Source: Deinococcus planocerae
GTDB lineage: Bacteria; Deinococcota; Deinococci; Deinococcales; Deinococcaceae
Direction of reading: 5' to 3'
Assembly: GCF_002869765.1 (NCBI RefSeq)
Contig: NZ_PNOR01000023.1
Span: forward strand, 1-64,000
Length of the DNA stretch: 64,000 bases
The notes below the pieces were generated by a model, which was not told where the DNA came from, made no database searches, and was given only the letters and a program-made list of their open reading frames with translations. Shown here one piece after another: positions 10,911-24,003 of the stretch (position 1 is the first letter of the stretch; every line of letters begins with the position of its first letter). The position numbers were made by a program, and so were the translations under genes.

Positions 10911-11821
10911 CGGCTGATCCTGTGGGAGGCCCTTCCGCTCGCCGGGGCATCATCCTGGCGGGGGGCAGCGGCACGCGGCTCTACCCGGCGACCCTGGCGG
11001 TTTCCAAACAACTCCTCCCCATCTACGACAAACCGATGATCTACTACCCGCTCACCACCCTGATGCTGGGCGGCATCCGCGACATCCTCGTCATCTCGAC
11101 GCCCGAGGACACGCCGCGCTTCCGGCAACTCCTGGGGGACGGATCGCAGTGGGGCCTGCGGCTGGAGTACGCCGTGCAGCCCGAGCCGGGGGGGCTGGCG
11201 CAGGCCTTCCTGATCGGCGAGGACTTCGTGGCGGGGCAGGCGAGCGCCCTGATCCTGGGGGACAACATCTTTTACGGCAACGAGCTCTCGGACCTGATGC
11301 AGGCGGCCAGCCGCAGGCCCCTGGGCGCGACCGTCTTCGCCTATCAGGTTAGGGACCCCGAACGCTACGGGGTGGTGGAGTTCGACGAGGCGGGCCGGGC
11401 GCTGTCCATCGAGGAGAAACCCGCCGCCCCGAAGTCGGACTTCGCGGTGACCGGGCTGTACTACTACGACCACAACGTGGTGGAGATCGTCAGGGGGCTG
11501 CGGCCCTCGCCGCGCGGGGAACTGGAGATCACCGACGTGAACACGGCGTACCTGCGAGAAGGGCTGCTCGACGTGCAGGTGATGAGCCGGGGCTTCGCGT
11601 GGCTTGACACCGGCACCCACGAGAGCATGTTGGAGGCCAGCCACTTCATCCAGACCATCGAACACCGCCAGGGCCTCAAGATCGCCTCGCCCGAGGAGGT
11701 CGCGTGGCGGCACGGCTGGATCAGCACCGAGGCCCTCCGCGAGCAGGGGCAGCGTCTCGCCAAGAACCAGTACGGGCGCTACCTCCTCAAGCTCGCCCGG
11801 GAAGGCAGGACGCACCCATGA
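10907..11821 (+). CDS. rmlA: Glucose-1-phosphate thymidylyltransferase
   Basis: First step of dTDP-rhamnose synthesis, joining dTTP and glucose-1-phosphate. The 304-residue protein has the signature [20 protein letters not shown] and [21 protein letters not shown] and IEEKP. The ATG at 10907 overlaps the rmlB stop and lies just before the signature; upstream in-frame codons lie inside rmlB. Rhamnose made here most likely feeds the two GT2 enzymes. Confidence 0.95.
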   Translation: MTADPVGGPSARRGIILAGGSGTRLYPATLAVSKQLLPIYDKPMIYYPLTTLMLGGIRDILVISTPEDTPRFRQLLGDGSQWGLRLEYAVQPEPGGLAQAFLIGEDFVAGQASALILGDNIFYGNELSDLMQAASRRPLGATVFAYQVRDPERYGVVEFDEAGRALSIEEKPAAPKSDFAVTGLYYYDHNVVEIVRGLRPSPRGELEITDVNTAYLREGLLDVQVMSRGFAWLDTGTHESMLEASHFIQTIEHRQGLKIASPEEVAWRHGWISTEALREQGQRLAKNQYGRYLLKLAREGRTHP

Positions 11822-12357
11822 AGATCGAGCTGGCCCCCGAGTTCACAGACATCCTCAAGTTCGAGACCTACCCGCCCGCGCCCCAGATCGGGGGCGTCTG
11901 GACGCACGCCCTCCGCAAGAACCGGAGCGAGAATGGCGCCTTCATGGAGTACCTGCGGCTGGGGGAGGAAGGGGTGCAGGGCCTCCCCGGCACCCTGATG
12001 CCCCGCCAGATCAGCGTGTCGTGGGCGGCGCCGGGACGGGTGAACGCCTTTCACATCCACGTCAAAGAAGAGCAGAACGAGGTCTGGTGTGTGATCGGCG
12101 GGCAACTGACCGTCTGGCTGGTGGACTGCCGGGCCGGGAGCCCCACCCTGGGCGTGCGGCGTAAGCTGGTCCTCAGCGGCGAGCAGCCCACGCTGGTGCA
12201 CATTCCCAGCGGCGTGGCGCACGGCTACCAGGCCGGAAACGACGGCGCCACCCTGCTCTACAGCATGGACGCCCAGTTCAACATCGAAGACCCCAACGAG
12301 GGCCGTCTCCCCTGGAATCACTTCGGGGAGGACCTGTGGGCCGAGGACCGGGGCTGA
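11818..12357 (+). CDS. rmlC: dTDP-4-dehydrorhamnose 3,5-epimerase family protein
   Basis: A 179-residue cupin placed where RmlC is expected, between rmlA and rmlD. Recognisable parts are [28 protein letters not shown] and [21 protein letters not shown]. The usual RGLHYQ loop with the catalytic histidine is replaced by [13 protein letters not shown], so it belongs to a divergent subgroup. The pathway context supports the epimerase role. It shares ATGA overlaps with its neighbours. Confidence 0.85.
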   Translation: MKIELAPEFTDILKFETYPPAPQIGGVWTHALRKNRSENGAFMEYLRLGEEGVQGLPGTLMPRQISVSWAAPGRVNAFHIHVKEEQNEVWCVIGGQLTVWLVDCRAGSPTLGVRRKLVLSGEQPTLVHIPSGVAHGYQAGNDGATLLYSMDAQFNIEDPNEGRLPWNHFGEDLWAEDRG

Positions 12358-13091
12358 TGCGAATTATGCTGACAGGCGGAAGCGGGCGGTTAGGCACGGA
12401 ACTGCGCACCCTCCTGCCGGACATCGTGGCCCCCACGAGCGCCGAGCTGGACGTGACGGACGCGGCGAGCGTCATGAGGGCCGTGGAGCGCGAGCGACCC
12501 GAGGTGATCGTCCACGCCGCCGCCTACACCAACGTGGGCGGGGCCGAGCGGGAGCGGGAGAGCTGCTGGCGGGTGAACGTGATCGGCACCCGTCATGTGG
12601 CCGCCGCCGCCAACACGGTCGGGGCGAAGCTCGTCCACATCAGCACGGACTACGTGTTCGGCGGCGAGACGGGCAATTACCGTGAGGACGACACGCCCGG
12701 CCCCGTGGTGAACTACTACTCGCTGACCAAGCTCGTTGCGGAGGAGGCGGCCCGCGCGGCGCGGCGACACCTGATTCTGCGCACCAGCTTCCGCCCGCGC
12801 GAGTTCCAGTACCCGGTGGCCTTCAGCGACGTGTTCACGGGGCAGGACTATGTGGACGTGATCGCGCCGGAGATCGCCCTGGCCGTGCGTCATGCCGCCG
12901 AGATTACCGACGAGGTGCTGCACATTGTCACCGGGCGCAAGAGCGTGTACGACCTCGCCAGGAGGAGAAAGCCTGACGTGCGGGAAGGCTCGCGGGCGCA
13001 GGCAGGCGTGACGCTGCCGGGGGACGTGAGTCTGAACACGGAACGGTGGGTGGCGTTGAGAGCGATGCTGAGTAGCCATGCCCAAGGGTGA
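12357..13091 (+). CDS. rmlD: dTDP-4-dehydrorhamnose reductase (short form)
   Basis: Last step of dTDP-L-rhamnose synthesis, NAD(P)H reduction of the 4-keto sugar. The SDR fold is seen in MLTGGSGRLGTELR, HAAAYTNVGGAE, the STDYVFGG motif and YYSLTK with catalytic Tyr and Lys. At 244 residues it is about 50 shorter than typical RmlD, the loss being in the C-terminal substrate lobe. The A of its ATG is the last base of the rmlC stop. Function is likely but a different sugar reductase is possible. Confidence 0.85.
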   Translation: MRIMLTGGSGRLGTELRTLLPDIVAPTSAELDVTDAASVMRAVERERPEVIVHAAAYTNVGGAERERESCWRVNVIGTRHVAAAANTVGAKLVHISTDYVFGGETGNYREDDTPGPVVNYYSLTKLVAEEAARAARRHLILRTSFRPREFQYPVAFSDVFTGQDYVDVIAPEIALAVRHAAEITDEVLHIVTGRKSVYDLARRRKPDVREGSRAQAGVTLPGDVSLNTERWVALRAMLSSHAQG

Positions 13092-13998
13092 GCACAGGGC
13101 AGAAGACCTCAACACCAGTGTTCCGCAGGATTGGAGCCTGAGCGGGTTTTCAAGCCCTCAACCTGAAGGCGACACCCACTACCGTCTCCCTCTCGCTACA
13201 CAAACGGCCTTGACCTTTCCGACCTCGGAAATATTGTACGTTCAATACCGCTATCAAGTTCACGCGCCTGTCACCGAGGTGACAGGCCGAGTCTTCCTCA
13301 ACGGTCGGTTGCTTGATACATACACCTTCCCGAAGGGGAGATATACTAACAGAGAGTTGGGCGCCTTCACCCACGCCGGTCGAAACGAGTTGACCATTGA
13401 ATACCAGTGTGGCTCCACCATTTGTAAATATGGAACTGTCAAGCAATTCTGGACGCGGCTTACTCTGACTTCGCCTCTACGGAACGAAGCTCAGACTGAC
13501 GTAGGGTTAGGTGTTGAACACTGGTGGCTAGATGCTCCGCAGAGTCTCCTGACCATTCAGGGCACTGGACCGCTAGTATCGGACGGCACCAACTACTACC
13601 GTAACGTCGAGTCGAATAGTTTTTCCCTTGAGTGGCCGAAGGATATAAAACCTATAGACGCCTTTTTTGAGATCAACGCGAAAGAACCTTTTCGTGTGAC
13701 GACCCGTGTGGACGATATAGTGGTGTCCATTAAAAAGGGAGACCAGCAAACAGGGGTCAGGCCCTCAGTTTCGTTGATGGCTTTTCCACAGGCGAGCCAC
13801 ATCAACGTGCAGGTCGATTGTCTTTTGGGAACAAAGGGTTGTGGCTACCTGTATTTCACGCGAATCACTGTGATGCAGAAGCCTACGGCGATGGCCTCGT
13901 CTGGCTGGTTGCTGGCCGGAGGAATTCTGCTCCTTCTAATCTCGGCGTTGTGGTGGGGGTTGAATCTGCCACCCTTCGTCCGGAAGCGACCAGCGTGA
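13078..13998 (+). CDS. Unrecognised protein with C-terminal membrane anchor
   Basis: I do not recognise this 306-residue family. It lacks an obvious N-terminal signal peptide. Residues 1 to about 270 look beta-rich and hydrophilic, with two pairs of close cysteines (CGSTIC and CLLGTKGC), and residues about 276-298 form one hydrophobic helix followed by a basic tail (RKRP). It overlaps rmlD by 14 bases, so it belongs to the polysaccharide operon, yet its composition is AT-richer, like the glycosyltransferase block. Its 3' end overlaps the opposing ligase gene by 116 bases. A role in polymer modification or assembly is only suggested by position. Confidence 0.7.
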   Translation: MPKGEHRAEDLNTSVPQDWSLSGFSSPQPEGDTHYRLPLATQTALTFPTSEILYVQYRYQVHAPVTEVTGRVFLNGRLLDTYTFPKGRYTNRELGAFTHAGRNELTIEYQCGSTICKYGTVKQFWTRLTLTSPLRNEAQTDVGLGVEHWWLDAPQSLLTIQGTGPLVSDGTNYYRNVESNSFSLEWPKDIKPIDAFFEINAKEPFRVTTRVDDIVVSIKKGDQQTGVRPSVSLMAFPQASHINVQVDCLLGTKGCGYLYFTRITVMQKPTAMASSGWLLAGGILLLLISALWWGLNLPPFVRKRPA

Positions 13999-15118
13999 GC
14001 CCCACCGCCGCCCACCACAGCTCCGCGAAGTGCTGGCTGGGCAGGGCAGCCACCACGTCCACTACGTTCATCGCCGTGAAGCCGAACAGCAGGGCGAGCG
14101 TCAGGGGGTCACGGGTGAGCACGGCACACCACAGGGCGTAGCCCATGATGGTGATCAGCCCGAGTGTTCCGACGATCCCGGTCTCCAGCAGCCAGTGCAG
14201 CCAGACGTTATGGGCGATCAGCCACACGCTCGACCAGCGGCTGACCGACTCCGGGCAGGTGACGTCATTGCGCTCCAGCGTAGGCGTGAGCTGGCACCCG
14301 TCCTTGAAGAGGAAAGTCAGGTACGGTCCGCCCTGGTAGGGGCCGACGCCGCCGACGGGACTGGTCTGCCAGCCCTGCACGGCCTCTCGCCAGACCTGCT
14401 CGCGCCCGCTGGTCTGGTCGTTGAGCAGCCGTTCCACGGGCTCCAGCGGGACCTTGAGGGTGCTCGTCAGGGCCGCCAGCGCGAGCACGAGAACGCCCGG
14501 CACCAGCACCCACCAGCGCCGTTGCCGTCCCGTCAGGCCCAGCGCCGCCAGACTCCCCACCACCAGCGCCAGCAGCGGCCCCCGGCTCCCGGCGGCGAGA
14601 AAGGTGACGACGGCGAGCATGCCCGCAAGAACGCGCCACCACAGCCGCCCGCCCCACCAGAACACCGTGATCCACAACGCCACGACCGCGACGAGCCCCA
14701 GCGACACGATGTAGTAATAGGGGTGCCCCAGCCTTTCTTGCACGCCCGCGAAACCCTGGGTGCCTAGCGTGTACCCCCAGGCGGTCACGAAGATGACGAG
14801 TTGCCCCCAGAGCAGGGGCCGGAGGTTCCGGCTGTCTCGCAGATACACCCCCGCCGCGATCATGGCGAGGATCAGGAGGGTGCGGCCAGCGGCCAGCCCC
14901 AGCGAGAGTAGGGGCCGGGGGGTAAACAGGGCCGCGACGAGTTGAGTCCCTGCGAAAAAGAACAGGACATACCGGGCGGCGAGGGGCAGCGTCCGCAGCC
15001 TTCCGAGACAGGCGAACGCGGCCAGGTACAGCGGCGGAAAGACTGGCACGAGCGCAATCAGCCAGCCCACCCGCCTGGGCGGCGTGAAGACGGGCTGCCC
15101 GGCCTGAGTCTGCGTCAC
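13883..15118 (-). CDS. O-antigen ligase-like membrane protein
   Basis: A 411-residue polytopic protein of the Wzy_C/O-antigen ligase superfamily that would polymerise or attach polysaccharide on the outer face of the membrane. About ten hydrophobic segments are visible, with a large loop around residues 235-305 that ends in the family-typical [18 protein letters not shown] at 15118 is chosen over the GTG at 15127 because a TATAGT box ends 7 bases before it and overlaps the earlier codon. The gene faces the operon and overlaps its last gene tail to tail. The C-terminal 35 residues are hydrophilic. Confidence 0.82.
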   Translation of the reverse strand: MTQTQAGQPVFTPPRRVGWLIALVPVFPPLYLAAFACLGRLRTLPLAARYVLFFFAGTQLVAALFTPRPLLSLGLAAGRTLLILAMIAAGVYLRDSRNLRPLLWGQLVIFVTAWGYTLGTQGFAGVQERLGHPYYYIVSLGLVAVVALWITVFWWGGRLWWRVLAGMLAVVTFLAAGSRGPLLALVVGSLAALGLTGRQRRWWVLVPGVLVLALAALTSTLKVPLEPVERLLNDQTSGREQVWREAVQGWQTSPVGGVGPYQGGPYLTFLFKDGCQLTPTLERNDVTCPESVSRWSSVWLIAHNVWLHWLLETGIVGTLGLITIMGYALWCAVLTRDPLTLALLFGFTAMNVVDVVAALPSQHFAELWWAAVGLTLVASGRRVADSTPTTTPRLEGAEFLRPATSQTRPSP

Positions 15119-15125
15119 GCGCGCC

Positions 15126-15131
15126 ACTATA
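15126..15131 (-). promoter_or_regulatory. -10 box of the ligase gene (leaderless start)
   Basis: TATAGT on the minus strand lies 7 bases before the GTG at 15118, the spacing expected if transcription starts at the start codon. It decides the start, since the longer GTG would overlap the box. Confidence 0.6.
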
Positions 15132-15156
15132 GCGGCCCCAGGAAGGACTCAAAAGC

Positions 15157-15185
15157 AAAAACCCCCGCCGAGGCAGAGGCTTTTT
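15157..15185 (-). terminator. Terminator of tRNA-Glu
   Basis: Minus-strand stem CCTCTGCC/GGCGGGGG (8 pairs, two G-U) is flanked by AAAAAG and TTTTT, then GCTTTT, directly after the CCA end of the tRNA. This is a good intrinsic terminator that isolates the tRNA from the ligase gene. Confidence 0.8.
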
Positions 15186-15266
<81 letters not shown>

Positions 15267-15411
15267 CACAGCAGTTCGCTTGTCTCCGCGCGCCGCCGCC
15301 CTCTCAAGGGATGCTTTTCAGCACGCCCGGAAGCATACCGGAGCCCCCCCATTTCGTCAATGGCGAGACTCTCCGCCCCTGCTAGAGTCCGGGAACGGAG
15401 TGCGCTGACCC

Positions 15412-16839
<1,428 letters not shown>

Positions 16840-16901
16840 GGGGCCACGGGGAAGGGGCGCAGGAGCCACCCGGCCCGCCCGCCCCCTCGCCCTCCCCGCT
16901 C

Positions 16902-18308
16902 CTACATGTGCAGCGAGCGCTTGTCCGTCGCCAGGGCCGCCTCCTTCACCACTTCGGAGAGGGTGGGGTGGGCGTGGACGGTGCGGGCGAGGTCTTCCGC
17001 GCTGCCGCCGAATTCCATCAGGGTGACCGTCTCGCCGATGAGTTCGGAGACGTTCGGGCCGATCATGTGGACACCCAGGATGCGGTCGGTGTCCGCGTCC
17101 GCGACGACCTTCACGAAGCCGCGCGGGTCGCCATGCCCGAGGGCCCGCCCGTTCGCGCTGAAGGGGAACTGGCCGGTCTTGACGGTCAAGCCCTTGTCCT
17201 TGGCCTGCTTCTCGGTCAGGCCCGCCCAGGCGATTTCGGGGCTGGTGTAGATCACCCAGGGGATCACGTCGTAGTTGACGTGCCCGGCCTGCCCGGCGAG
17301 CAGCTCGGCGACCGCCACGCCCTCCTCCTCCGCCTTGTGGGCGAGCATCGCGCCGCCGATCACGTCGCCGACCGCGTACACCCCGGGGAGGTTGGTGCGG
17401 TAGTGCCCGTCCACCTTCACGAAGCCGCGCTCGTCGAGTTCGAGGCCCACCGCCTCGGCGCCCAGGCCCGCCGTGTGGGGCACGCGACCGATGGAGACGA
17501 TGAGCTTGTCAAACTTCGCCGTGACGCTCTGGCCCTTCTCCTCGTAGGTCACGGTGACGCCCGAGTCGTGCTGCTGGACTTCCCCGATCTGCACCCCGAA
17601 GTGGAACTCCAGGCCCTGCTTCTGGAACTGCTTGAGGGCTTCCTTGCTGATCGCCTCGTCCGCGCCCATCAGGAAGCCGGGCAGGGCTTCGAGGACGGTC
17701 ACCTGCGCGCCCAGGCGGCGCCACACGCTGCCCAGCTCGACGCCGATCACGCCCGCCCCGATGATGCCGAGTTTGCCCGGCACCTGCTCGAAGGCGAGCG
17801 CGCCGCTGTTCTCCACCACGTGCCCGCCGAAGGGAGCCAGCGGCAGCTCGCGGGGGCTGCTGCCCGTCGCCACGATGACGTTCTTCGCCCTGACCTCGGT
17901 CCCGGCGGCGTCCACGACCCAGCCGCCCTCCTCCTGCCGAACGAGGCGCCCGAGACCGTGGATGCTCGTGACCTTGTTCTTCTTGAAGAGGTACCCGATG
18001 CCGCCCGTGAGCTTGTCCACGACGGCTTCCTTGCGCCCGAGCATCTTGCCCAGGTCCACCCGCGCGCCGTCCACCTGGATGCCGTGTTCCCCGGCCTCGT
18101 GGGTGATCATCTCGTATCTCTCGCTGGAGTCGAGCATCGCCTTGCTGGGAATGCAGCCCACGTTGAGGCAGGTGCCGCCCAAGCTGCCCTTGCCCTCCCG
18201 TTCGAAGGCGTCCACGCAGGCGGTCCCCAGGCCGAGCTGCGCGGCGCGAATCGCGGCCACGTACCCCGCCGGGCCGCCGCCAATCACCACTACGTCGTAA
18301 GCGTCCAT
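16902..18308 (-). CDS. lpdA: Dihydrolipoyl dehydrogenase (E3)
   Basis: A flavoprotein of 468 residues that reoxidises lipoamide of 2-oxoacid dehydrogenase or glycine cleavage complexes. It has the FAD loop [13 protein letters not shown], the redox disulfide [13 protein letters not shown], the NAD loop [12 protein letters not shown], a second FAD motif near GVYAVGDV and the C-terminal catalytic HAHPTLSE. It stands alone, without E1 or E2 genes. ATG at 18308 is chosen because the FAD motif starts 5 residues later; upstream in-frame codons read low-complexity sequence. A TACGCT box lies 11 bases upstream. Confidence 0.95.
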   Translation of the reverse strand: MDAYDVVVIGGGPAGYVAAIRAAQLGLGTACVDAFEREGKGSLGGTCLNVGCIPSKAMLDSSERYEMITHEAGEHGIQVDGARVDLGKMLGRKEAVVDKLTGGIGYLFKKNKVTSIHGLGRLVRQEEGGWVVDAAGTEVRAKNVIVATGSSPRELPLAPFGGHVVENSGALAFEQVPGKLGIIGAGVIGVELGSVWRRLGAQVTVLEALPGFLMGADEAISKEALKQFQKQGLEFHFGVQIGEVQQHDSGVTVTYEEKGQSVTAKFDKLIVSIGRVPHTAGLGAEAVGLELDERGFVKVDGHYRTNLPGVYAVGDVIGGAMLAHKAEEEGVAVAELLAGQAGHVNYDVIPWVIYTSPEIAWAGLTEKQAKDKGLTVKTGQFPFSANGRALGHGDPRGFVKVVADADTDRILGVHMIGPNVSELIGETVTLMEFGGSAEDLARTVHAHPTLSEVVKEAALATDKRSLHM

Positions 18309-18550
18309 AACCGCCCCCGAGCGTACCACCCCCCTCTCACCGCAATTGCGGCGCGTTCCCAGGAGGGTGACGGCCCGGGCAGGACCGGAAGGCACGGAAG
18401 GCGAGAGTCGCGAGGGGTTGGGTTAGGAGGTGGCAGAGCGGAGACGTTTTCCATCTTGCACCCGGGCGAGCGGCTTGTGGAGGTTGAGGTGATCCACCGA
18501 CGGGGAAAGGCCGTTGGGCGGTGGGGGGCGTGGGAGGTCGATTGCGGTTC

Positions 18551-18711
18551 ACCCCCTCTGCAAGCAGCTCTACGAGTCAAGGGGGAGGGGCAGGTCGCAG
18601 GTGGGGGTAGGGCGGTGGAGCTGGTCACACGCCCCCTCTGCTGCGCAGCTTTGCAAGTCACCCCGGCCCTCTCTGGAAGCAGCGCTACGAGTCCTGCGAG
18701 AGGAGAGGGGG
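18551..18711. repeat. Dispersed repeat copies in the lpdA-psuKG gap
   Basis: Within the 632-bp gap at 18309-18940 two or three imperfect units share a CCCCCTCT start, an AGCAGC-N-CTACGAGTC core (near 18563 and 18679) and a G-rich end. A middle variant reads GCGCAGCTTTGCAAGTC near 18648. The AGCTTTGCAAG core recurs inverted near 28191, and a 16-base string beginning GGTCACACG near 18624 recurs near 28291. The rest of the gap has no convincing gene. Confidence 0.6.
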
Positions 18712-18717
18712 AAAGAA

Positions 18718-18733
18718 AGCAAAAGCTTTTGCT
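18718..18733. promoter_or_regulatory. Perfect 16-bp palindrome upstream of psuKG
   Basis: AGCAAAAGCTTTTGCT is a perfect palindrome and unusually AT-rich for the region, followed by CTTTTG. It lies about 200 bases before the psuKG start. It may be an operator or the tip of a terminator belonging to the adjacent repeat; nothing here decides between these. Confidence 0.35.
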
Positions 18734-18940
18734 CTTTTGAAAACGTCAATCCAGATGCCCCATGAATGGCAGAGAGTGGCCGCTCCTGGCCCACGGCCCC
18801 GCCTTGCTCGCGCAGCGAGACGGTGGGCACGCGGGTGGGGTACGACAAGATCAGACCTTGCACTCTGTAGGACCCGTCCACTCACGCCGCCCGTGTGCCC
18901 CTGCCCACCACCGCACCCTTTCCTTTACCCTGCTAACGCC

Positions 18941-20878
<1,938 letters not shown>

Positions 20879-21009
20879 CCTCCGGCCAGGAGGAGCGCCT
20901 TACTCGGGTCGGACCCACGCGGGCGAGTCGGTCTGGCGTTCCTCGGCAGGCACCTCGGGCAGACGCTCCCTCAACCACCTCGCCCCGGCGTGCGGGAAAG
21001 ACAGGCCCG

Positions 21010-21864
21010 TCAGGCGGGGTCGGCGGGCGTGGGGGCCCGCGCCCCCTCCCACGCCTCCAGCCTCTCCCGCGCCTCGTCCACGTGCATCTGCTCGATCAGG
21101 GCGCCGCGGAAGGTGGTGACGCTCTTACCCCCCTGCCGCGCCTCCTCCCACGCGGCGAGCAGGGCGCGGGCCTCCTCCGCCTCCGCCTGGGTCACCCCGA
21201 AGGCGAGGTTGGCCGGGGCGACCTGGCCGGGGTGGATCACCGTTTTCCCAGAGAATCCCAGGGTCCGGCCCTGCTCACACTCGCGGGCAAAGCCCTCCGG
21301 GTCGCGCACGTCGTTGTACACGGCGTCAAGAGGGACTTTGCCGTGCGCGCGGGCGGCCAGCACCACCGCCGAGAGGGCGTGGAGGAGGGGCAGGCGGTCG
21401 GGGTCGGGGCGCGTCCCGAGCGCGCGGGCGAGGTCGTTGGCGCCCACGATCAGCCCCGCCACCCCCGGCACGGCGGCGATCTCGGCGGCGCGCAGCACCC
21501 CGAGCGGCGTCTCGACCATCGCCCAGAGGGGGAGGCCGAGGTGCAAGTCGCGCAGGGTGCGGGCGTCCTCCACCTTGGGGAGCACGAGGCCCGCCGCCCC
21601 CGCCGTCAGCGCCATCTCACGGTCGGCGTGCTCCCAGGGGGTGCCCAGGCCGTTGACCCGCACGAGGACCGGGCCGGACCAGTGCCACGAGAGCGCCGCC
21701 CTCACGTTCTCCCGCGCCGCGTCCTTGGCCTCGGGGGCGACGGCATCCTCCAGATCGAGGATCACGGCGTCGGCGTCCAGCGTGCGGGCCTTCTCGACGG
21801 CGCGCGGCTTGTCGCCCGGCACGTAGAGCACCGAGCGCAGGGGCTTAACGCTCACGCTCGGCAT
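21010..21864 (-). CDS. HpcH/HpaI aldolase - citrate lyase beta-type (CitE-like)
   Basis: A 284-residue TIM-barrel lyase of the CitE family that acts on acyl-CoA or small oxo-acid substrates. Motifs are RSVLYVPGDKPRAVEKA, VILDLEDAVAPEAK with metal-binding acids, VLPKVEDA, AMVETPLGVL, IVGANDLA and SGKTVIHPGQV. No CitD/CitF subunits are nearby, so it is probably a stand-alone enzyme (beta-methylmalyl, malyl or citramalyl-CoA type). Its ATG lies inside the preceding 32-codon reading frame, so the two are probably co-transcribed and coupled. A GTG slightly downstream is an alternative start. Confidence 0.85.
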   Translation of the reverse strand: MPSVSVKPLRSVLYVPGDKPRAVEKARTLDADAVILDLEDAVAPEAKDAARENVRAALSWHWSGPVLVRVNGLGTPWEHADREMALTAGAAGLVLPKVEDARTLRDLHLGLPLWAMVETPLGVLRAAEIAAVPGVAGLIVGANDLARALGTRPDPDRLPLLHALSAVVLAARAHGKVPLDAVYNDVRDPEGFARECEQGRTLGFSGKTVIHPGQVAPANLAFGVTQAEAEEARALLAAWEEARQGGKSVTTFRGALIEQMHVDEARERLEAWEGARAPTPADPA

Positions 21865-21943
21865 TCTCCCGGCGAGGTTTGGCGGCACTCGACCACAGCA
21901 GGAAGGGGAGCAGGGCGAGGAAGAACCGCAGGGGGCGTTTCAT
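21845..21943 (-). CDS. Small signal-peptide-like protein (32 aa)
   Basis: ATG at 21943 opens a 32-residue frame: MKRPLRFFLALLPFLLWSS followed by a charged tail. It would be a basic N-terminus, one hydrophobic segment and a hydrophilic end, like a short membrane or exported peptide. A TACCCT -10 box ends 6 bases before the ATG, the leaderless pattern of real genes here. It overlaps the CitE-like gene by 20 bases, so it may act as a leader peptide. No homology call is possible. Confidence 0.5.
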   Translation of the reverse strand: MKRPLRFFLALLPFLLWSSAAKPRRENAERER

Positions 21944-21947
21944 GGGG

Positions 21948-22184
21948 TCAGGGTAGCCCTTCCGGCTGGCGGACGCGGAGCCCGGCGAAGCCAAGGGCGT
22001 GGGCCACGATGAGCGCCACCTCCTGAGCCGTAAACGCTGCTTCCCCCGGCCCCGACCAGTCTTGGACGATGTACTCCCGCTCCGCCGTTTCCTCGATGCT
22101 CAGCAGGTTGAAGGCATCCTGGTAAACCTCCAGATTCATCGAGTCGCGTTCCACAGCGCTCGCCACAATAAATTTCAGGCTCAC
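21948..22184 (-). CDS. Unrecognised 78-aa protein
   Basis: The GTG at 22184 overlaps the stop of the VOC gene, and the frame ends just before the 32-residue gene. The small acidic protein reads LKFIVASAVERDSMNLEVYQ at its start, followed by helical amphipathic sequence. An internal ATG at residue 16 is an alternative start. I do not recognise the family. The overlap with the VOC gene indicates one operon. Confidence 0.6.
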   Translation of the reverse strand: MSLKFIVASAVERDSMNLEVYQDAFNLLSIEETAEREYIVQDWSGPGEAAFTAQEVALIVAHALGFAGLRVRQPEGLP

Positions 22185-22564
22185 TCCAGCCCCCAGATAC
22201 TCGGCGGCGCCAGCTCCAGCACGTTTCCGGCGGGGTCCTCGAAGTACAGGCTCTCGCCTCGGTTGCCCCAGGCATAGCGGGTGACGCTCAGACCGTGCCC
22301 CTCCAACCGCGCCTGCCAGGCGTCCGTCTCCTCGCACCCAATCGCCAGACAGACGTGCCCGCCGACTTTTCCCGCGTGGGGCGGCACGTCGCCGGGCTGG
22401 GCACTCATGGCCGGATTGAAGATCAGCAGCATGGAGCCCTCCAGCCGGTAAAAGAGGTGGCGCCCCGGGACCTTGCCGTACAGGCTCAGTCCCAGGACAC
22501 CCGAGTAGAAGGCTTCGGCGGCCTCCAGATCGTCCACGTACAGGCAGGTCTCCAAGGCGCGCAT
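22181..22564 (-). CDS. VOC/glyoxalase-fold protein
   Basis: A 127-residue vicinal-oxygen-chelate protein. The family is seen in the paired beta-alpha modules: LYVDDLEAAEAFYSGVLGL at the N-terminus and the C-terminal YFEDPAGNVLELAP with a metal-ligand glutamate. The substrate is unknown; relatives act in aldehyde detoxification or fosfomycin/bleomycin resistance. A TAAGCT box ends 6 bases before the ATG, so it begins a leaderless transcript that probably includes the 78-residue gene. Confidence 0.85.
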   Translation of the reverse strand: MRALETCLYVDDLEAAEAFYSGVLGLSLYGKVPGRHLFYRLEGSMLLIFNPAMSAQPGDVPPHAGKVGGHVCLAIGCEETDAWQARLEGHGLSVTRYAWGNRGESLYFEDPAGNVLELAPPSIWGLE

Positions 22565-22629
22565 GGGGAGAGCTTAGGGCAGGCGGTCAGCCCTCAGCAC
22601 GACACAGGTTGGCTGAGGGCTGATCGCTC

Positions 22630-23511
<882 letters not shown>

Positions 23512-23529
23512 GGGCGCCTCGTTCGGGTG

Positions 23530-23649
23530 TCACATGGGGGTTGGAACGGCGGGGGCTGGTGCTGCACGGTGGCTCCTGGGATCGGGGGCGAGGGTTCCTC
23601 GTTCGGTCGCGTTCAGGCTGACGGTGACAATGATGGTGATGTCGGTCAT
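23530..23649 (-). CDS. Small protein or leader peptide (39 aa) before the RIO kinase
   Basis: ATG at 23649 follows one of the best ribosome binding sites in the window (AAGGAGGTG, 6-base spacer) and a TACGGT box about 25 bases further upstream. The product begins MTDITIIVTVSLNATERG and ends in an Ala/Pro-rich tail. It stops 18 bases before the RIO kinase start. It could be a regulatory leader or a genuine small protein. The rest of 23650-24003 holds nothing else I can support. Confidence 0.5.
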   Translation of the reverse strand: MTDITIIVTVSLNATERGTLAPDPRSHRAAPAPAVPTPM

Positions 23650-24003
23650 GTGCAGCACCTCCTTCCGGTGTTGCCCTCACCGTAGCAGGTGAGGCGGGCG
23701 TGAGGGAACGGAGGCGGGGCGGATAGGCCATCACGCTTAGGGGTCGGGGGGCAGACCCTCCGGGCTCGGGACTGAAGCCCACCTCACCATCCTGGGGAGG
23801 CGGCGCGGCCCCGGTAAAGCGGGCTTGTTCCGGGCATCATCTGCGGGGGTCCCGGTGCCACGAGACTGACTTCCCGCCTCCGCTCCGTCCCGGCTCCTCC
23901 AGGCCGGGTGCGCCGGGAGAGCGCGGCCAGATCAGCTCCTCTCCACGCCGGGGCCACCGGGTTTGGGGTGTTTTCCCCCGTGGACGAGAAAGGAACGCCT
24001 GTC

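Noticed and set aside
20899..21013. A minus-strand frame of about 37 codons after the CitE-like gene, ending SPAWVRPE
   Set aside because: It has no start other than CTG and no ribosome site, and it could be open by chance.
23650..24003. A TPP-type riboswitch or further gene in the gap before recQ
   Set aside because: ACTGAAGCCC is only a superficial likeness to the conserved thiamine element, and no paired arms were found.
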